Positions 17,338 through 27,614 of a DNA stretch of 64,000 nt are shown here, one piece after another. The translations under genes and the position numbers were made by a program. The stretch spans positions 19,613 to 83,612 of the forward strand of contig NZ_LMCF01000219.1 of assembly GCF_001623075.1 (NCBI RefSeq), written 5' to 3'. This stretch comes from Pseudovibrio sp. Ad37 (GTDB lineage Bacteria > Pseudomonadota > Alphaproteobacteria > Rhizobiales > Stappiaceae). The notes beneath the pieces are model-generated. The model saw only the letters and a program-made list of their open reading frames with translations, was not told the origin of the DNA and ran no database searches. How positions within the stretch are numbered: position 1 is the stretch's first letter; every line of letters begins with the position of its first letter.

Positions 17338-17957
17338 CAGGCATAAACCCTATTGTAAAGCACGCGCAGGATGCCAGCGGTGACACCCCATATGTAACGC
17401 TGCTCAAACGGCATGGCATAATAGTAGCGCGTTTTGCCTCTGAATTCTCCGCTTTTTTTCTGGTGGTTCTCAGGGTTCATCAGAAAAGACAAAGGCACTT
17501 CAAATACTTCATCCACCTCTGCCGGATTGGGAGAGAGGATCAGCGGCGGTTTGACCGTCGCAAGAACCGGCACGACCCGATACCCGGAGCCCGTGTAGTA
17601 ATCACCAAGATCACCTAAAATCTCTACTAAGTCAGAGTCCAGGCCAACTTCTTCATGCGCCTCTCGCAAGGCTGCACCCACAGGCCCGTCATCATCCTCA
17701 TCAATTTTGCCACCAGGAAACGCAATCTGCCCTGCATGAGAACGCAGGTGCGCGGTACGCTGGGTTAAAAGAATGGACGCCTCTGTCCCCCGGTCAACAA
17801 TACCGATCAGAACAGCAGCATCCCGTACCTGCTCCAGATCCTCACCATAATCAGGAATATCCGGATTGAGGATGTGATCTCCTGCAGGTTCATAGGCTTG
17901 GTCGGTCAGCCGGTCCATCACCCGAGATCTGAAATTCTCTGCTGTAAACTCAGACAA
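17337..17957 (-). CDS. Nudix hydrolase, CoA pyrophosphatase type
   Basis: This 206-residue Nudix enzyme has the box GKIDEDDDGPVGAALREAHEEVGL (residues about 88-111), preceded by a hydrophobic TQRTAHLRSHAGQIAFPGG segment. That segment is typical of the NudL/CoA pyrophosphatase group, which cleaves CoA to phosphopantetheine and ADP. It starts 27 bases after the DUF1285 stop and is coupled to the following gene. Confidence 0.87.
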   Translation of the reverse strand: MSEFTAENFRSRVMDRLTDQAYEPAGDHILNPDIPDYGEDLEQVRDAAVLIGIVDRGTEASILLTQRTAHLRSHAGQIAFPGGKIDEDDDGPVGAALREAHEEVGLDSDLVEILGDLGDYYTGSGYRVVPVLATVKPPLILSPNPAEVDEVFEVPLSFLMNPENHQKKSGEFRGKTRYYYAMPFEQRYIWGVTAGILRVLYNRVYA

Positions 17958-17984
17958 GATAATACGCCGTCCTAATGTCTCTTC

Positions 17985-18605
17985 CTAAAATCCAAGGTTC
18001 TGGACCGTATCCACCACGAAGAATGCACCATGGCTTTCAATGCCAACAACCCGTCCACCCTCGCCTTCACGCTCTTGCAAATGCGGCGCGAGCTCATGAA
18101 CCAGTGTCCGCGCAAACAATGCTTCCAATCGGTCACGCACAAGGATGTAAGGCTTCAGCCCGCCATCTTCTTCCTGCTGCACAAACCGGATCGGGTTATC
18201 AGGCCCAGCTTCAACAACGTCACCGCAATTGGTCCGGATCGTAATCACCTGCTCTCCGTCCTGCTGGTGAATGTCCATCTCCACGGCCACAAACGGTGCA
18301 TCCTCAACAGTCAGGCCAATCTTCTCAACGGGCGTGACAAGATAATACTTCCCGTCGTCTTCCTGTTTTAAAACAGTCGCGAACAGGTGCACCAGAGCCT
18401 CACGCTGAATAGGCGTGCCCATGTAATACCAGGACCCATCCCGCTTGATCTGCATATCCAGATCACCGCAGAACTCCGGGTTCCAAAGATGGATAGGAGG
18501 CAGGCTTTTGGATTTTCCCGCACGCGAAATCAAAGCCTGAAGACCTTTCGGCATCTCCTTGATTTCCGGAATGCTCTTTTCTTTAAGTTCGCTCACCACG
18601 GTCAT
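17985..18605 (-). CDS. DUF1285 domain protein
   Basis: This is a 206-residue member of DUF1285, recognised from PPIHLWNPEFCGDLDMQIKRDGSWYYMGTPIQREALVHLFATVL and VEKIGLTVEDAPF. The function is unknown. The open frame reaches 18740, but the ATG at 18605 (MTVVSELKEKS) gives the usual family length. It heads the chain DUF1285-Nudix-DUF6111-cca-DUF1284, conserved in alphaproteobacteria. Confidence 0.85.
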   Translation of the reverse strand: MTVVSELKEKSIPEIKEMPKGLQALISRAGKSKSLPPIHLWNPEFCGDLDMQIKRDGSWYYMGTPIQREALVHLFATVLKQEDDGKYYLVTPVEKIGLTVEDAPFVAVEMDIHQQDGEQVITIRTNCGDVVEAGPDNPIRFVQQEEDGGLKPYILVRDRLEALFARTLVHELAPHLQEREGEGGRVVGIESHGAFFVVDTVQNLGF

Positions 18606-19060
18606 TCTACCAATACATCGGAACACACCACTATTGGGGTAATATGGTGTCACGCAAGCTCTAACGCTACCCTCCCTCAAAGCCCGCGCCAAGTTATACC
18701 TTTGCGATAAGCATCGACGCAGCAAAATAAGAGACGTCATTGGTGGGCTCTATTACCTGCGCAATGCTCTCAATTCTCAGGGGCAAACGGAATCTCAGCC
18801 CTCAGACTCACTATCTGTTCACAGAAATGCCGTTAGGGTAGAGCAAACCAAACTATAACCCAGGGATGCTCTGACCCCGATCATATCAAAACATTTTGAA
18901 ACTGGCTTTCGCGCCTTGCATTGCACTTCTGCCTGCATAGTCAGCCTATTGCTGAAAAGTACAGGCCTATAAATTTGCTAGGGATCGCCTTTTTTAAAAC
19001 CGAGTATGATGCAAAGGTGAGCTAGGCAGGGTTGCAACGCGCGACGAAAAGAGAGCAGCG
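18606..19060. other. Divergent intergenic region between DUF1285 and moxR
   Basis: This 455-base region should hold promoters in both directions. I see no strong palindrome or repeat in it, and no -35/-10 pair with correct spacing that I would defend. No coding frame of interest is present apart from the 5' extension of the DUF1285 frame. Confidence 0.5.
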
Positions 19061-20074
19061 ATGAACACCAATATGACAGGCATGCCCCCCAAACCAGAGG
19101 ATATAGTCACACGCACAGAGGCGGCTTGTGAGAAAATCCGACAGGCAAAAGAGGAAATCGCCCGTTCCATATTTGGTCAGGAAAGCGTTGTCGAACGCAC
19201 ATTGGTGACGATTCTCTCTGGCGGGCACGGCCTGCTGGTCGGCGTTCCCGGTCTTGCAAAAACCAAACTGGTGGAAACTCTGGGAACAGTGCTCGGCCTC
19301 GATTCCAGCCGTATCCAGTTCACACCAGACCTGATGCCCTCTGATATTCTGGGTTCAGAAGTGATGGAGGAAGCCCCGGACGGCAAGCGTTCCTTCCGCT
19401 TCATTCCCGGCCCGGTCTTCGCCCAGCTACTAATGGCAGACGAGATCAACCGCGCCAGCCCGCGAACCCAGTCCGCTCTCCTGCAATCCATGCAGGAATA
19501 CCACGTCACAATCGCAGGCCATCATCACGACCTGCCTGCCCCCTTCCACGTACTGGCCACTCAGAACCCGCTTGAACACGAAGGCACTTACCCACTTCCG
19601 GAAGCACAGCTCGACCGCTTCCTCATGCAGATTGATGTCCATTATCCGGACATAGATGCAGAGCGCCGTATTCTGCTGGAAACCACAGGGGCGACAGAAG
19701 CCAAATCCAAACAGGTCCTGCAACTTGAAGAGCTGCGGGAGATGCAACAACTGGTACGCCACATTCCCGTGGGCGAAACCGTCATGGACGCTATCCTGAA
19801 ACTGGTCAGAGCAGCCCGCCCCGGCGAAGCAGATGGCTTTGACGATCTCGCCCAATACATCGCCTGGGGTCCAGGACCGCGCGCCAGTCAGGCACTCATG
19901 TTGACCGTTCGTGCCCGTGCTTTGGCAGACGGACGCCTGTCTCCAAGCGTTGACGATGTCATGTCTCTGGCCGAACCTGTACTGCAACACCGCATGGCTC
20001 TCACCTTTGCCGCCAGAGCCGACGGAAAAACCATTCCGCAACTGCTCAAAGACATAAAAGAACGCATCGCCTAA
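19061..20074 (+). CDS. moxR: MoxR-family AAA+ ATPase
   Basis: This 337-residue AAA+ ATPase has Walker A GVPGLAKT, Walker B LLMADEINRASPRTQSALLQSMQE and sensor-1 FHVLATQNPLEHEGTYPLPEAQLDRF. MoxR proteins act as chaperones for maturation of complexes containing von Willebrand-type domains. The gene heads a four-gene operon with DUF58, BatA/DUF4159 and a large membrane protein, a standard grouping. Confidence 0.94.
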   Translation: MNTNMTGMPPKPEDIVTRTEAACEKIRQAKEEIARSIFGQESVVERTLVTILSGGHGLLVGVPGLAKTKLVETLGTVLGLDSSRIQFTPDLMPSDILGSEVMEEAPDGKRSFRFIPGPVFAQLLMADEINRASPRTQSALLQSMQEYHVTIAGHHHDLPAPFHVLATQNPLEHEGTYPLPEAQLDRFLMQIDVHYPDIDAERRILLETTGATEAKSKQVLQLEELREMQQLVRHIPVGETVMDAILKLVRAARPGEADGFDDLAQYIAWGPGPRASQALMLTVRARALADGRLSPSVDDVMSLAEPVLQHRMALTFAARADGKTIPQLLKDIKERIA

Positions 20075-20096
20075 CAACAAGCCGACAGGATCGCAT

Positions 20097-21023
20097 ATGT
20101 TATCTTCGAGGACCGCTCCTCAAGACAGACAGGAAAACATCTTCGGCTTAACGGGCGAAGCGCAATCCATTGCTGATACCTTGCCAGAGCTGCTGGTTGA
20201 GGCAAGACGCATTGCAGCCAATGTCACCTCTGGCTGGCATGGTCGCCGCCGAGCAGGTCCCGGCGAAACCTTCTGGCAGTTCCGCCCTTTCCTCTCTGGT
20301 GAGGCAGCCCAGCAAGTTGACTGGCGCCGCTCCGCTCGCGACGACAATCTGTATGTACGTGAGCGCGAGTGGGAAGCCGCCCAAACCATTTGGGTTTGGG
20401 CAGACCTCTCCGCTTCCATGCGCTTCCAAAGCAGACAAGCCACCGCCTCCAAACGTGACCGCGCTTTGCTGCTCATGCTGGCTCTGACTTATGCCTTGAA
20501 TGAAGCTGGCGAACGTGTCGGTCTGGCTGGCCTGACAAGGCCACTGGCCAGTAGAAATTCAATGCAGACCATCGCAGAAACTCTGGTGCACGAGAACCCT
20601 GAGGCAACGCTACCCAACCCTGAAGGAATCCGCCGTTTTTCTGAGATTGTACTCTTCTCAGACCTGCTCGACCCACCAGAAAAGCTGGAAGCGTGGATGG
20701 CCAACATCGCCAGCACTGGTGCCAAAGGTCATCTCATTCAACTGCTGGACCCGATTGAAGAAACCTTTCCCTTCACTGGCCCTACCCAGTTCGAAGACCC
20801 AGAGAATGGAGAGCAGCTTAAGGCAGGCCGCGCGCAAACTTGGCAACAAGAATACCTGCACCGCCTCGCTGCACATAAAGACCAGATCAACTCACTCGCC
20901 CGTAAATTCGGCTGGAGCTATACGTTACACCACACAGACCGCCCTGCGGTCGAGCCGGTAATGTTACTTCATTCCCGTCTGGCAGACGCACCACAACACA
21001 AAATGAGGGGAGACCTGCGATGA
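20097..21023 (+). CDS. DUF58 domain protein (MoxR partner)
   Basis: This 308-residue protein carries the DUF58 signature RRAGPGETFWQFRPFLSGEAAQQVDWRRSARDDNLYVREREWE, followed by a von Willebrand-A-like fold (ANIWVWADLSASM-like region at about residues 98-110). It follows moxR by 22 bases, with AGGA 6 bases before its ATG. DUF58 proteins are probable clients or partners of MoxR. Confidence 0.9.
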   Translation: MLSSRTAPQDRQENIFGLTGEAQSIADTLPELLVEARRIAANVTSGWHGRRRAGPGETFWQFRPFLSGEAAQQVDWRRSARDDNLYVREREWEAAQTIWVWADLSASMRFQSRQATASKRDRALLLMLALTYALNEAGERVGLAGLTRPLASRNSMQTIAETLVHENPEATLPNPEGIRRFSEIVLFSDLLDPPEKLEAWMANIASTGAKGHLIQLLDPIEETFPFTGPTQFEDPENGEQLKAGRAQTWQQEYLHRLAAHKDQINSLARKFGWSYTLHHTDRPAVEPVMLLHSRLADAPQHKMRGDLR

Positions 21024-23830
21024 TCAGCTCTCTTCTCCCAATTGGGTTTGCAGCACCGTGGGTACTCACCGCACTCGCAGCTCTTCCCGTTCTGTGGTGG
21101 CTACTCCGCACCACGCCACCTCAACCTGCCCACGTTAAGTTTCCGCCTCTGCGCCTCCTGCTTTCTCTTCGCAACAAAGAGGAAACCCCGCAACACACCC
21201 CATGGTGGCTGATCCTGCTGCGCCTTATGCTGGCTGCGGTCCTGATCATCGCTATGGCTGGCCCCGTCTGGAAACCTCTGGATATCGCAGAGCCAAAAAC
21301 AGGCCCACTCTGGATCATCGTCGACAATGGATGGGATGCCTCAGCAGATTGGGACCGCCAAATCCGTATGGCGGAACTCATGGTAGACGGCGCAGCGCAG
21401 AACAACAGAACCGTCATGCTGGTGACAACAGCAGATGGTCCTGCCCAACCCATGCGTCTTTCCAGTGCGCAGGAAGTTGCCGACCAGCTTCGTGCACTGA
21501 CACCTCAAGGCTGGCAAGCTGCCCGGTCAGAACTCATTCCTGCCCTGCAAAAGCAAGCAGAGCAAAACGCGCCCGGTGCAATCCTTTGGTTTTCATCACC
21601 GCTTGAGGAACCATCCACCACAAGCTTTGCAAAGGGATTAGCCAGCATTGCCAGAGCCTCAGACGTGCGCGAAAGTTCTTTCCTTATCTACCGCTCTGAC
21701 ACCCTGGTCTACGCACTCAAACAGTTGCAAAACAGCGCTGGCGCCATGACAATCACAGTCCTCCGCCACCCAGCACCACTGGCAGAAACATTGACAGTCC
21801 GCGCCTTCGATCGCAAGCAACGCACTATTGCAGAACAAACCATCGAGATGAAAGCAGGCCAAAGCGCCGCCGAAATTTCATTGGAGCTGCCGTCAGAACT
21901 GCGCAATGACATCACTAAACTCGCAATTCTTGGCAAGTCCAGCGCTGGCAGCACGGTGCTCGTGGATGAACAATGGCGCCGCCGAAAAGTCGGCCTGTTC
22001 GCTGGCGGTTTTGCCGACCGCTCTCAGCCTCTGCTTTCACCGCTTTACTATCTGGAACGTGCACTTGCCCCTTTCGCAGACCTTCCACCAGCAAAAAGCA
22101 CAGACATCACCACAGCCATCTCCGACTACTTTGACAAAGGCATCTCCGTTCTCGTCCTCGCTGAAGTCGGCACTCTGCCCAAGACCACAGAAGCTGACAT
22201 TGCCAGCTGGGTCTCCAAAGGCGGCACACTGATACGCTTCGCAGGTCCGCAACTCCCGGAAAAACAAGACTCGCTCATCCCTGTTGCTCTCCGTCTAGGC
22301 GACCGTAAATTGGGCGGCTCTCTCTCCTGGAAGGAGCCACAGGCACTCAAGTCGTTTTCAGAGAATAGCCCGTTCCGTTCTATCGTTCTTCCTAAGGACG
22401 TCACCGTAAACCGTCAGGTGCTCGCAGAACCAACCGCAGACCTGCCTGACAGAACATGGGCCTCACTGGAAGACGGTACACCTCTCGTCACGGCCAAGAA
22501 ACATGGCAACGGAACCATTGTCCTGTTCCATGTCACCCCTGATACCAAGTGGTCCAACCTGCCTCTTTCCGGTGGGTTTGTGGATATGTTGCGAGCCATC
22601 ACAAGCATCTCCTCAACGGCTGTCTTCAATCCGGATGATGAAGCTGACGGCACAACATCAGCCTCCGCCCTGCCTCTGCTCAAAATGCTGGATGGCTATG
22701 GCAAACTCACACCGCCTTCTGCCAGTCACAAACCTATTCTGGAGCGCGATTTTGCAACCACTCATCCAGGCCGCGATACCCCCCCAGGTCTGTACGGGAC
22801 CGACGATGCAGCACGCGCACTCAACCTCATGGAAGATGAGGACAATCTGATCCCGTTAGATCTCAAACCACTGTCCGTGGCAAAAATACTCGACTACCCC
22901 TCAGAAAAACCGCTGGACCTTCGTGGCTGGTTCTTCTCTATCGCAATCCTGCTGGCTTTGCTGGATACGCTCGCCTTGCTCTGGCTCTCCGGTAAACTAC
23001 GCCGCAGCCAGTTCACACACGCCGCTATTCTCTTGCTCATCGCCTCCAGCCTGAGCCTGACAGGTGCTGATAAAACGCAGGCACAAGACAACGCAGAACA
23101 GTTCGCCCTCGACGCTTCATTAGACACCCGCCTCGCCTATGTAATGACAGGCGTGCCAGAGGTGGACGAAATCAGCCGAGCCGGACTGTTCGGCCTCACC
23201 AGATTACTAACCGACAGAACAGCATTGGAGCCTGAAGCTCCGGTGGGTCTGGATCTGCAAAGCCATGAACTGGCCTTCTTCCCAATCATCTACTGGCCCA
23301 TAGATGCAGGCATGCAGATGCCAAACCCTGAGGCCATGTCGCGGATCAGTGCCTATATGCGCAACGGCGGCACAATCCTGTTCGACACCAGAGATGCGTT
23401 TGGAACAGGCTCAAACTCTCCAAACAAACTAAAGCTTCAGCAACTCTTACGCGGATTGGACATTCCTAGTCTGGAACCTGTTCCGCAAGACCACGTGCTG
23501 ACCAAAACCTTCTACATTCTGGATAACTTCCCCGGCCGCTACAATCAAAGCCCCATGTGGGTACAAGCCAGTGCGACCACCTCAGATGGCCGCCGCCCGG
23601 TCCGCGCAGGCGATGGCGTGTCCCCCATCATGATCAGCGGCAACGATTTCGCTGCAGCATGGGCCATTGATACGCAAGGAAACTACCTTTACCCAACCAT
23701 TCCTGCTGATGGCAACCAGCGCGAGATGGCGGCGCGGGTGGGCATCAACATCCTCATTTACACCATGACAGGCAACTACAAGGCAGATCAGGTTCACATC
23801 CCTGCTCTACTGGAACGTATCGGCCAATAA
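21020..23830 (+). CDS. BatA/DUF4159 membrane protein
   Basis: This is a large envelope protein of 936 residues. The N-terminus holds the BatA-type region with two membrane segments (PWVLTALAALPVLWWLL and LILLRLMLAAVLIIAMAGPV). A long periplasmic region follows, then another membrane segment near residue 640. The C-terminal 210 residues are DUF4159 (LAFFPIIYWPIDAGM, GGTILFDTRD). The start overlaps the DUF58 stop (ATGA), with GAGGGGAG upstream. It is thought to act with MoxR in the envelope; substrate unknown. Confidence 0.9.
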   Translation: MISSLLPIGFAAPWVLTALAALPVLWWLLRTTPPQPAHVKFPPLRLLLSLRNKEETPQHTPWWLILLRLMLAAVLIIAMAGPVWKPLDIAEPKTGPLWIIVDNGWDASADWDRQIRMAELMVDGAAQNNRTVMLVTTADGPAQPMRLSSAQEVADQLRALTPQGWQAARSELIPALQKQAEQNAPGAILWFSSPLEEPSTTSFAKGLASIARASDVRESSFLIYRSDTLVYALKQLQNSAGAMTITVLRHPAPLAETLTVRAFDRKQRTIAEQTIEMKAGQSAAEISLELPSELRNDITKLAILGKSSAGSTVLVDEQWRRRKVGLFAGGFADRSQPLLSPLYYLERALAPFADLPPAKSTDITTAISDYFDKGISVLVLAEVGTLPKTTEADIASWVSKGGTLIRFAGPQLPEKQDSLIPVALRLGDRKLGGSLSWKEPQALKSFSENSPFRSIVLPKDVTVNRQVLAEPTADLPDRTWASLEDGTPLVTAKKHGNGTIVLFHVTPDTKWSNLPLSGGFVDMLRAITSISSTAVFNPDDEADGTTSASALPLLKMLDGYGKLTPPSASHKPILERDFATTHPGRDTPPGLYGTDDAARALNLMEDEDNLIPLDLKPLSVAKILDYPSEKPLDLRGWFFSIAILLALLDTLALLWLSGKLRRSQFTHAAILLLIASSLSLTGADKTQAQDNAEQFALDASLDTRLAYVMTGVPEVDEISRAGLFGLTRLLTDRTALEPEAPVGLDLQSHELAFFPIIYWPIDAGMQMPNPEAMSRISAYMRNGGTILFDTRDAFGTGSNSPNKLKLQQLLRGLDIPSLEPVPQDHVLTKTFYILDNFPGRYNQSPMWVQASATTSDGRRPVRAGDGVSPIMISGNDFAAAWAIDTQGNYLYPTIPADGNQREMAARVGINILIYTMTGNYKADQVHIPALLERIGQ

Positions 23831-23867
23831 TAAGTCAGCAAACAAGACGCGGAGCACAGCTACACAC

Positions 23868-25952
23868 ATGACATGGTCTCTTTCCATCGACCCGCTTTTG
23901 CCCCTTCCGGCAATAATCGCGCTTGGAGTGATCATAGCTCTGGTCTGTGCCTACCTCCTCTTCGTCGGTATGCGCGGCGCGCTGATCCGCTCCGCCGCCT
24001 TGGCTCTGCTGGTTCTGGCCCTGCTCAATCCGGCGGTCTTACGAGAGGATCGGGAATACCTGCCAAGTACCGTCGTTGTCGTTTCAGACAACAGCCAAAG
24101 CCAGCAATTGGAAAACCGTGCAGAGCTGACTGAGGCGGTGCGAGAGGGTATCGTCAATCAACTTAAAGCCCTTGACGGCATCGATCTGCGGCAAGTCTCT
24201 CTCAATGATACTTCCATGGAAAGCGGCGATGGCACCCGCGCCTTCACCGCAATCTCCAATGAAATGGCTGATGTCCCGCCAGAGAGAATAGCTGGAGCCA
24301 TCGTGATCACCGATGGTCAGATACATGATGTACCAGCCACTACAGAAAAGCTCGGCTTCTCAGCTCCGGTCCATGCGCTCATCACAGGCCGTGAAGGCGA
24401 ATTTGATCGCCGTTTAAAAGTTGCCAAAGCCCCGCGCTTTGGTCTGGTTGGCTCAACACAGGTTGTCCAGCTGGAATTAATCGAGGAAGGCACCCCGCAG
24501 CCCTTCGGCAATCGCGCTGAAATCATAGTCCGCCGCAACGGCGATATCCTGTCCAAGCAGTTTATCTCTTCAGGCTATCCGGCAGAAATCGCAGTTGAGA
24601 TCGAACATGGTGGCCAGAACATCTATGAGTTTGAGGTGGAAGCACTCAATGGCGAGCTGACACCACTGAACAACCGCGCCCTCGTCACCATTGATGGCGT
24701 TCGCGAAAATCTCCGCGTCCTGCTGGTGTCCGGCTCTCCTCATGCAGGCGAGCGCACATGGCGCAATCTGCTCAAATCAGATGCCTCAGTCGATCTCGTC
24801 CACTTCACCATTTTGAGGCCACCAGAAAAACAGGACGGAACGCCAATCAACCAGCTGTCTCTGATAGCCTTCCCAACCCGTGAGCTTTTTTCCGTCAAGA
24901 TCGACGAATTCGACCTCATCATCTTCGACCGCTACGAACGCCGCGGCGTCCTCCCCCTGCTCTACTTCGACAACATTGCCCGATACGTCAGTGACGGCGG
25001 CGCGGTCCTCATTGCAGGTGGTCCTGACTATGCAGAAGCCAACAGCATCTTCCGAACACCGCTGGGCCGCGTGCTTCCAGCCGCACCAACTGGTGAAGTC
25101 TTTGAAGAACCCTTCTTTGCCAACGTCTCAGAACTCGGCCTGCGCCATCCGGTAACACGCGACCTGCCCGGTGCTGGTGAAAGCCCACCACAGTGGAGCA
25201 AATGGTTCCGTCTCGTCGGTGCAAATGTGCAAGAAGGCCAACCCATCATGACTGCGTTGGGCGACAAGCCGCTGCTGGTTCTTAGCCGCGTTGGCAAAGG
25301 CCGCGTTGCCGCCCTGCTGTCTGATCATGTCTGGCTCTGGGCAAGAGGCTATGAGGGCGGAGGACCACACGTCCCGCTTCTGCGCAGGCTGGCCCATTGG
25401 CTCATGAAGGAACCTGATCTGGAAGAGGAAGCCCTGCGATTGTCTTTACGCGGTTCCAACCTGCTGACAGAGCGACAAACCCTTGCAAATCTGGTTGATC
25501 CGGTTACGCTTACAACGCCCTCTGGCAAAACAGAGCAGCTGGAGCTGATAAAAGACACATCAGGACATTGGACCGCTTCCGTCAAAGTGGAAGAACTCGG
25601 CCTTTATTCAGCAACCGGTGGCGCACATACAGCACTGATTAATGTCGGCCCGCCAAATCCGAGAGAGTTTCTGGAAGTGGTTTCAACGGCAGACAAACTC
25701 TCTGGCATCACAGAACAGACAGGTGGTACAGCTTTGCGGATCGGCGGTGACGACGGCGCATCCTTGTCCCTGCCCAATGTCATCGCACAGCGTTCATCCG
25801 CTCAATATCATGGAAACGGCTGGATCGGCATCAAACGAACAGACGCCAGCATCTTGAATGGCATAGACCGCTATCCGCTTCTCATCGGCTTTCTCGGCCT
25901 TGCCTTGCTGTTAGGGCTGTTGTCCTTCACTTGGTACCGCGAAGGACGATAG
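23868..25952 (+). CDS. Large membrane protein of the MoxR operon
   Basis: This 694-residue protein has two N-terminal membrane segments (IIALGVIIALVCAYLLFVG and LALLVLALLNPAVL), a large periplasmic part with a glutamine-amidotransferase-like or VWA-like fold (VVVVSDNSQS; GGAVLIAGGPDYAE), and a C-terminal anchor (LLIGFLGLALLLGLLSFTW). It is the usual fourth gene of the operon. The start ATG at 23868 has GGAG about 13 bases away, which is long. Function is unknown beyond the operon context. Confidence 0.82.
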   Translation: MTWSLSIDPLLPLPAIIALGVIIALVCAYLLFVGMRGALIRSAALALLVLALLNPAVLREDREYLPSTVVVVSDNSQSQQLENRAELTEAVREGIVNQLKALDGIDLRQVSLNDTSMESGDGTRAFTAISNEMADVPPERIAGAIVITDGQIHDVPATTEKLGFSAPVHALITGREGEFDRRLKVAKAPRFGLVGSTQVVQLELIEEGTPQPFGNRAEIIVRRNGDILSKQFISSGYPAEIAVEIEHGGQNIYEFEVEALNGELTPLNNRALVTIDGVRENLRVLLVSGSPHAGERTWRNLLKSDASVDLVHFTILRPPEKQDGTPINQLSLIAFPTRELFSVKIDEFDLIIFDRYERRGVLPLLYFDNIARYVSDGGAVLIAGGPDYAEANSIFRTPLGRVLPAAPTGEVFEEPFFANVSELGLRHPVTRDLPGAGESPPQWSKWFRLVGANVQEGQPIMTALGDKPLLVLSRVGKGRVAALLSDHVWLWARGYEGGGPHVPLLRRLAHWLMKEPDLEEEALRLSLRGSNLLTERQTLANLVDPVTLTTPSGKTEQLELIKDTSGHWTASVKVEELGLYSATGGAHTALINVGPPNPREFLEVVSTADKLSGITEQTGGTALRIGGDDGASLSLPNVIAQRSSAQYHGNGWIGIKRTDASILNGIDRYPLLIGFLGLALLLGLLSFTWYREGR

Positions 25953-26011
25953 AAAAACATCTTAGATGGAAAAGGGATCTACAGGATGAATTAGTTCTCC
26001 TGCTCAGTATT

Positions 26012-26587
26012 TCAAGTCGCCATTGCCAGCGAGCCCTGCATCACGTCCACCAGTTGGCTGTCACTCTGCTTTGTGGCAACCAACGCAGGCTTCACGTAGC
26101 CACCAACCACAGCACCAGTCGGCATTTGCCCACCCTGCAGTTTCAAAACAAGCAACCGATCCAAATCAACAGGACCCGGCAACGTGATCTGGCCATGAGG
26201 CACCTGCTCATATCCGTGCGGCCCATAGTAAGGATGATCCCCAACAAGCAAAATGGACTGAACGCCCTGCGTTTTGGCCTCAGCTGCAACAGTCGTCAGC
26301 AAAAGGCGACCCAGCCCCTGCCCTTTATAGGCGGCCTTTACGGTCAATGGTCCCAGCAACATGCTCTGGCTATTGCCAATCATGATGGGAGTGAGTTTCA
26401 CAGACCCGGCAATCTCGCCGTTGAGTTCTCCAACAAAACATAACTGAGAAGCTTGTTGAACGCCTTCACGGATCTTGAACGCCGTCCGCTCAAACCGCGC
26501 AGGGCCAAACGCCTCTGCTTGCATCTGCTCAATCTCGGAGAAATCTGCTGGGGTTTCCTGCCGCACCAGCCATTTTGAAACTATCAT
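26012..26587 (-). CDS. GNAT-family N-acetyltransferase
   Basis: This 191-residue protein has the GNAT fold. The acetyl-CoA loop is KAAYKGQGLGRLLLTTVAAEA, and YYGPHGYEQV resembles predicted acetyltransferases of the YhbS group. The acceptor is unknown. The frame is open to a GTG at 26599; the ATG at 26587 is chosen. Confidence 0.85.
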   Translation of the reverse strand: MIVSKWLVRQETPADFSEIEQMQAEAFGPARFERTAFKIREGVQQASQLCFVGELNGEIAGSVKLTPIMIGNSQSMLLGPLTVKAAYKGQGLGRLLLTTVAAEAKTQGVQSILLVGDHPYYGPHGYEQVPHGQITLPGPVDLDRLLVLKLQGGQMPTGAVVGGYVKPALVATKQSDSQLVDVMQGSLAMAT

Positions 26588-26910
26588 GTCACATACCACA
26601 AATCGAAGGAGGAAGACCGTCGATCCGTGTGGCTCGGGCAGTTAGACCGATGTTGGGAGCACACTGGGAGAAGGACGGCACGATGCACCACGCGAGAGCA
26701 AGTCCCGCGCGTTCATTCGTCGTCGCTGTTCCCAGCAAATAGCCATAAGGCTCACACCCCAGTTTCTCGGTCTATCGCATGCCAGAGCACACGAAATATA
26801 ATTTCACCTGACTAACTAACACGCAAATTTTCTGTCGTAAAGCACAAAACTAAGTGCAGATGCGTATTCGTTAGTTGTAGGCCACCGGCACGTAGGCCCT
26901 TGAAAAACAA
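26588..26910. other. Intergenic region with a long imperfect stem
   Basis: No convincing gene lies in this 323-base stretch. Its left half contains a set of nested complementary segments, described separately at 26643-26774. The right half is AT-rich with no clear signal. Confidence 0.4.
26643..26774. ncRNA. Candidate structured RNA (strand unknown)
   Basis: TAGACCGA (26643-26650) pairs perfectly with TCGGTCTA (26767-26774). Inside, CTGGGA (26664-26669) pairs with TCCCAG (26730-26735), and ACGA with TCGT further in, so the 132-base segment could fold as a long rod. No match to 6S, SRP or tmRNA consensus was recognised. It could also be a relic of a lost gene. The call rests on base-pairing only. 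Confidence 0.25.
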
Positions 26911-27381
26911 CTACCAATAGGGATCAGGCTCAGCTTCACCCGCAATTTCCTGCAGACGACGCAGCGTCGCCGGGCTCACATCATCAGGCAAAGCATCCAA
27001 CGCAAATAGTTGTAGATCTGAGATTTCCAGAGCCGGTCTTTTCCAGTTCTGATCTTGCTCAGTCAAGCTCACCTTAAAGAGGCCTACATGGTCCCGGCCT
27101 GTTCCACCACGGTTAAGATGCATGGAAAGCAATGCCACATCTGGTCCGCATCCATACCCCGTTTCTTCTGCCAGCTCCCTGCGAGCGGCCTCCGCCATCG
27201 TCTCCCCGGAATCAACACCGCCACCAGGAAAGTACCAGCCCGGCAGATATTGATGACGCACGAGAAGGACTCGGTTTTCAGCATCAAATGCCGCAACGCG
27301 CGCGCCCATCGTCATTCCACGACTCAAAAGAGCCCCGGATTGCACCAGTATATTGATAATTCGCGTCTTTAAGCTTGCCAC
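26911..27381 (-). CDS. Nudix hydrolase
   Basis: This 156-residue protein has the Nudix box GGGVDSGETMAEAARRELAEETGY, preceded by LLVRHQYLPGWYFPGG. The substrate is unknown. The longest frame starts at 27441, but the GTG at 27381 has a TGAGG site 6 bases upstream and gives the short helical N-terminus usual in relatives (MASLKTRIINILVQSGALLS). ATG at 27315 is a less likely start because it removes that helix. Confidence 0.8.
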   Translation of the reverse strand: MASLKTRIINILVQSGALLSRGMTMGARVAAFDAENRVLLVRHQYLPGWYFPGGGVDSGETMAEAARRELAEETGYGCGPDVALLSMHLNRGGTGRDHVGLFKVSLTEQDQNWKRPALEISDLQLFALDALPDDVSPATLRRLQEIAGEAEPDPYW

Positions 27382-27614
27382 GTCTGGCCTCACAATCAAT
27401 ATAAAACATTGATATAACAGCACTATATTCTGAAATATCATTCATGCAAAAAGTGCATACCACCCTTGCAAAACTAACACTACACAACCCACAGGATAGG
27501 CGTAGAAAGAGATCAAAGAATAAGCATACGCCCAAAAATTAATCAGGGCGGCCCCATCACCTACTTATAATAGACACCCAATCCGCGTTTCCCAGATCGC
27601 AGGAGTAACACGTC

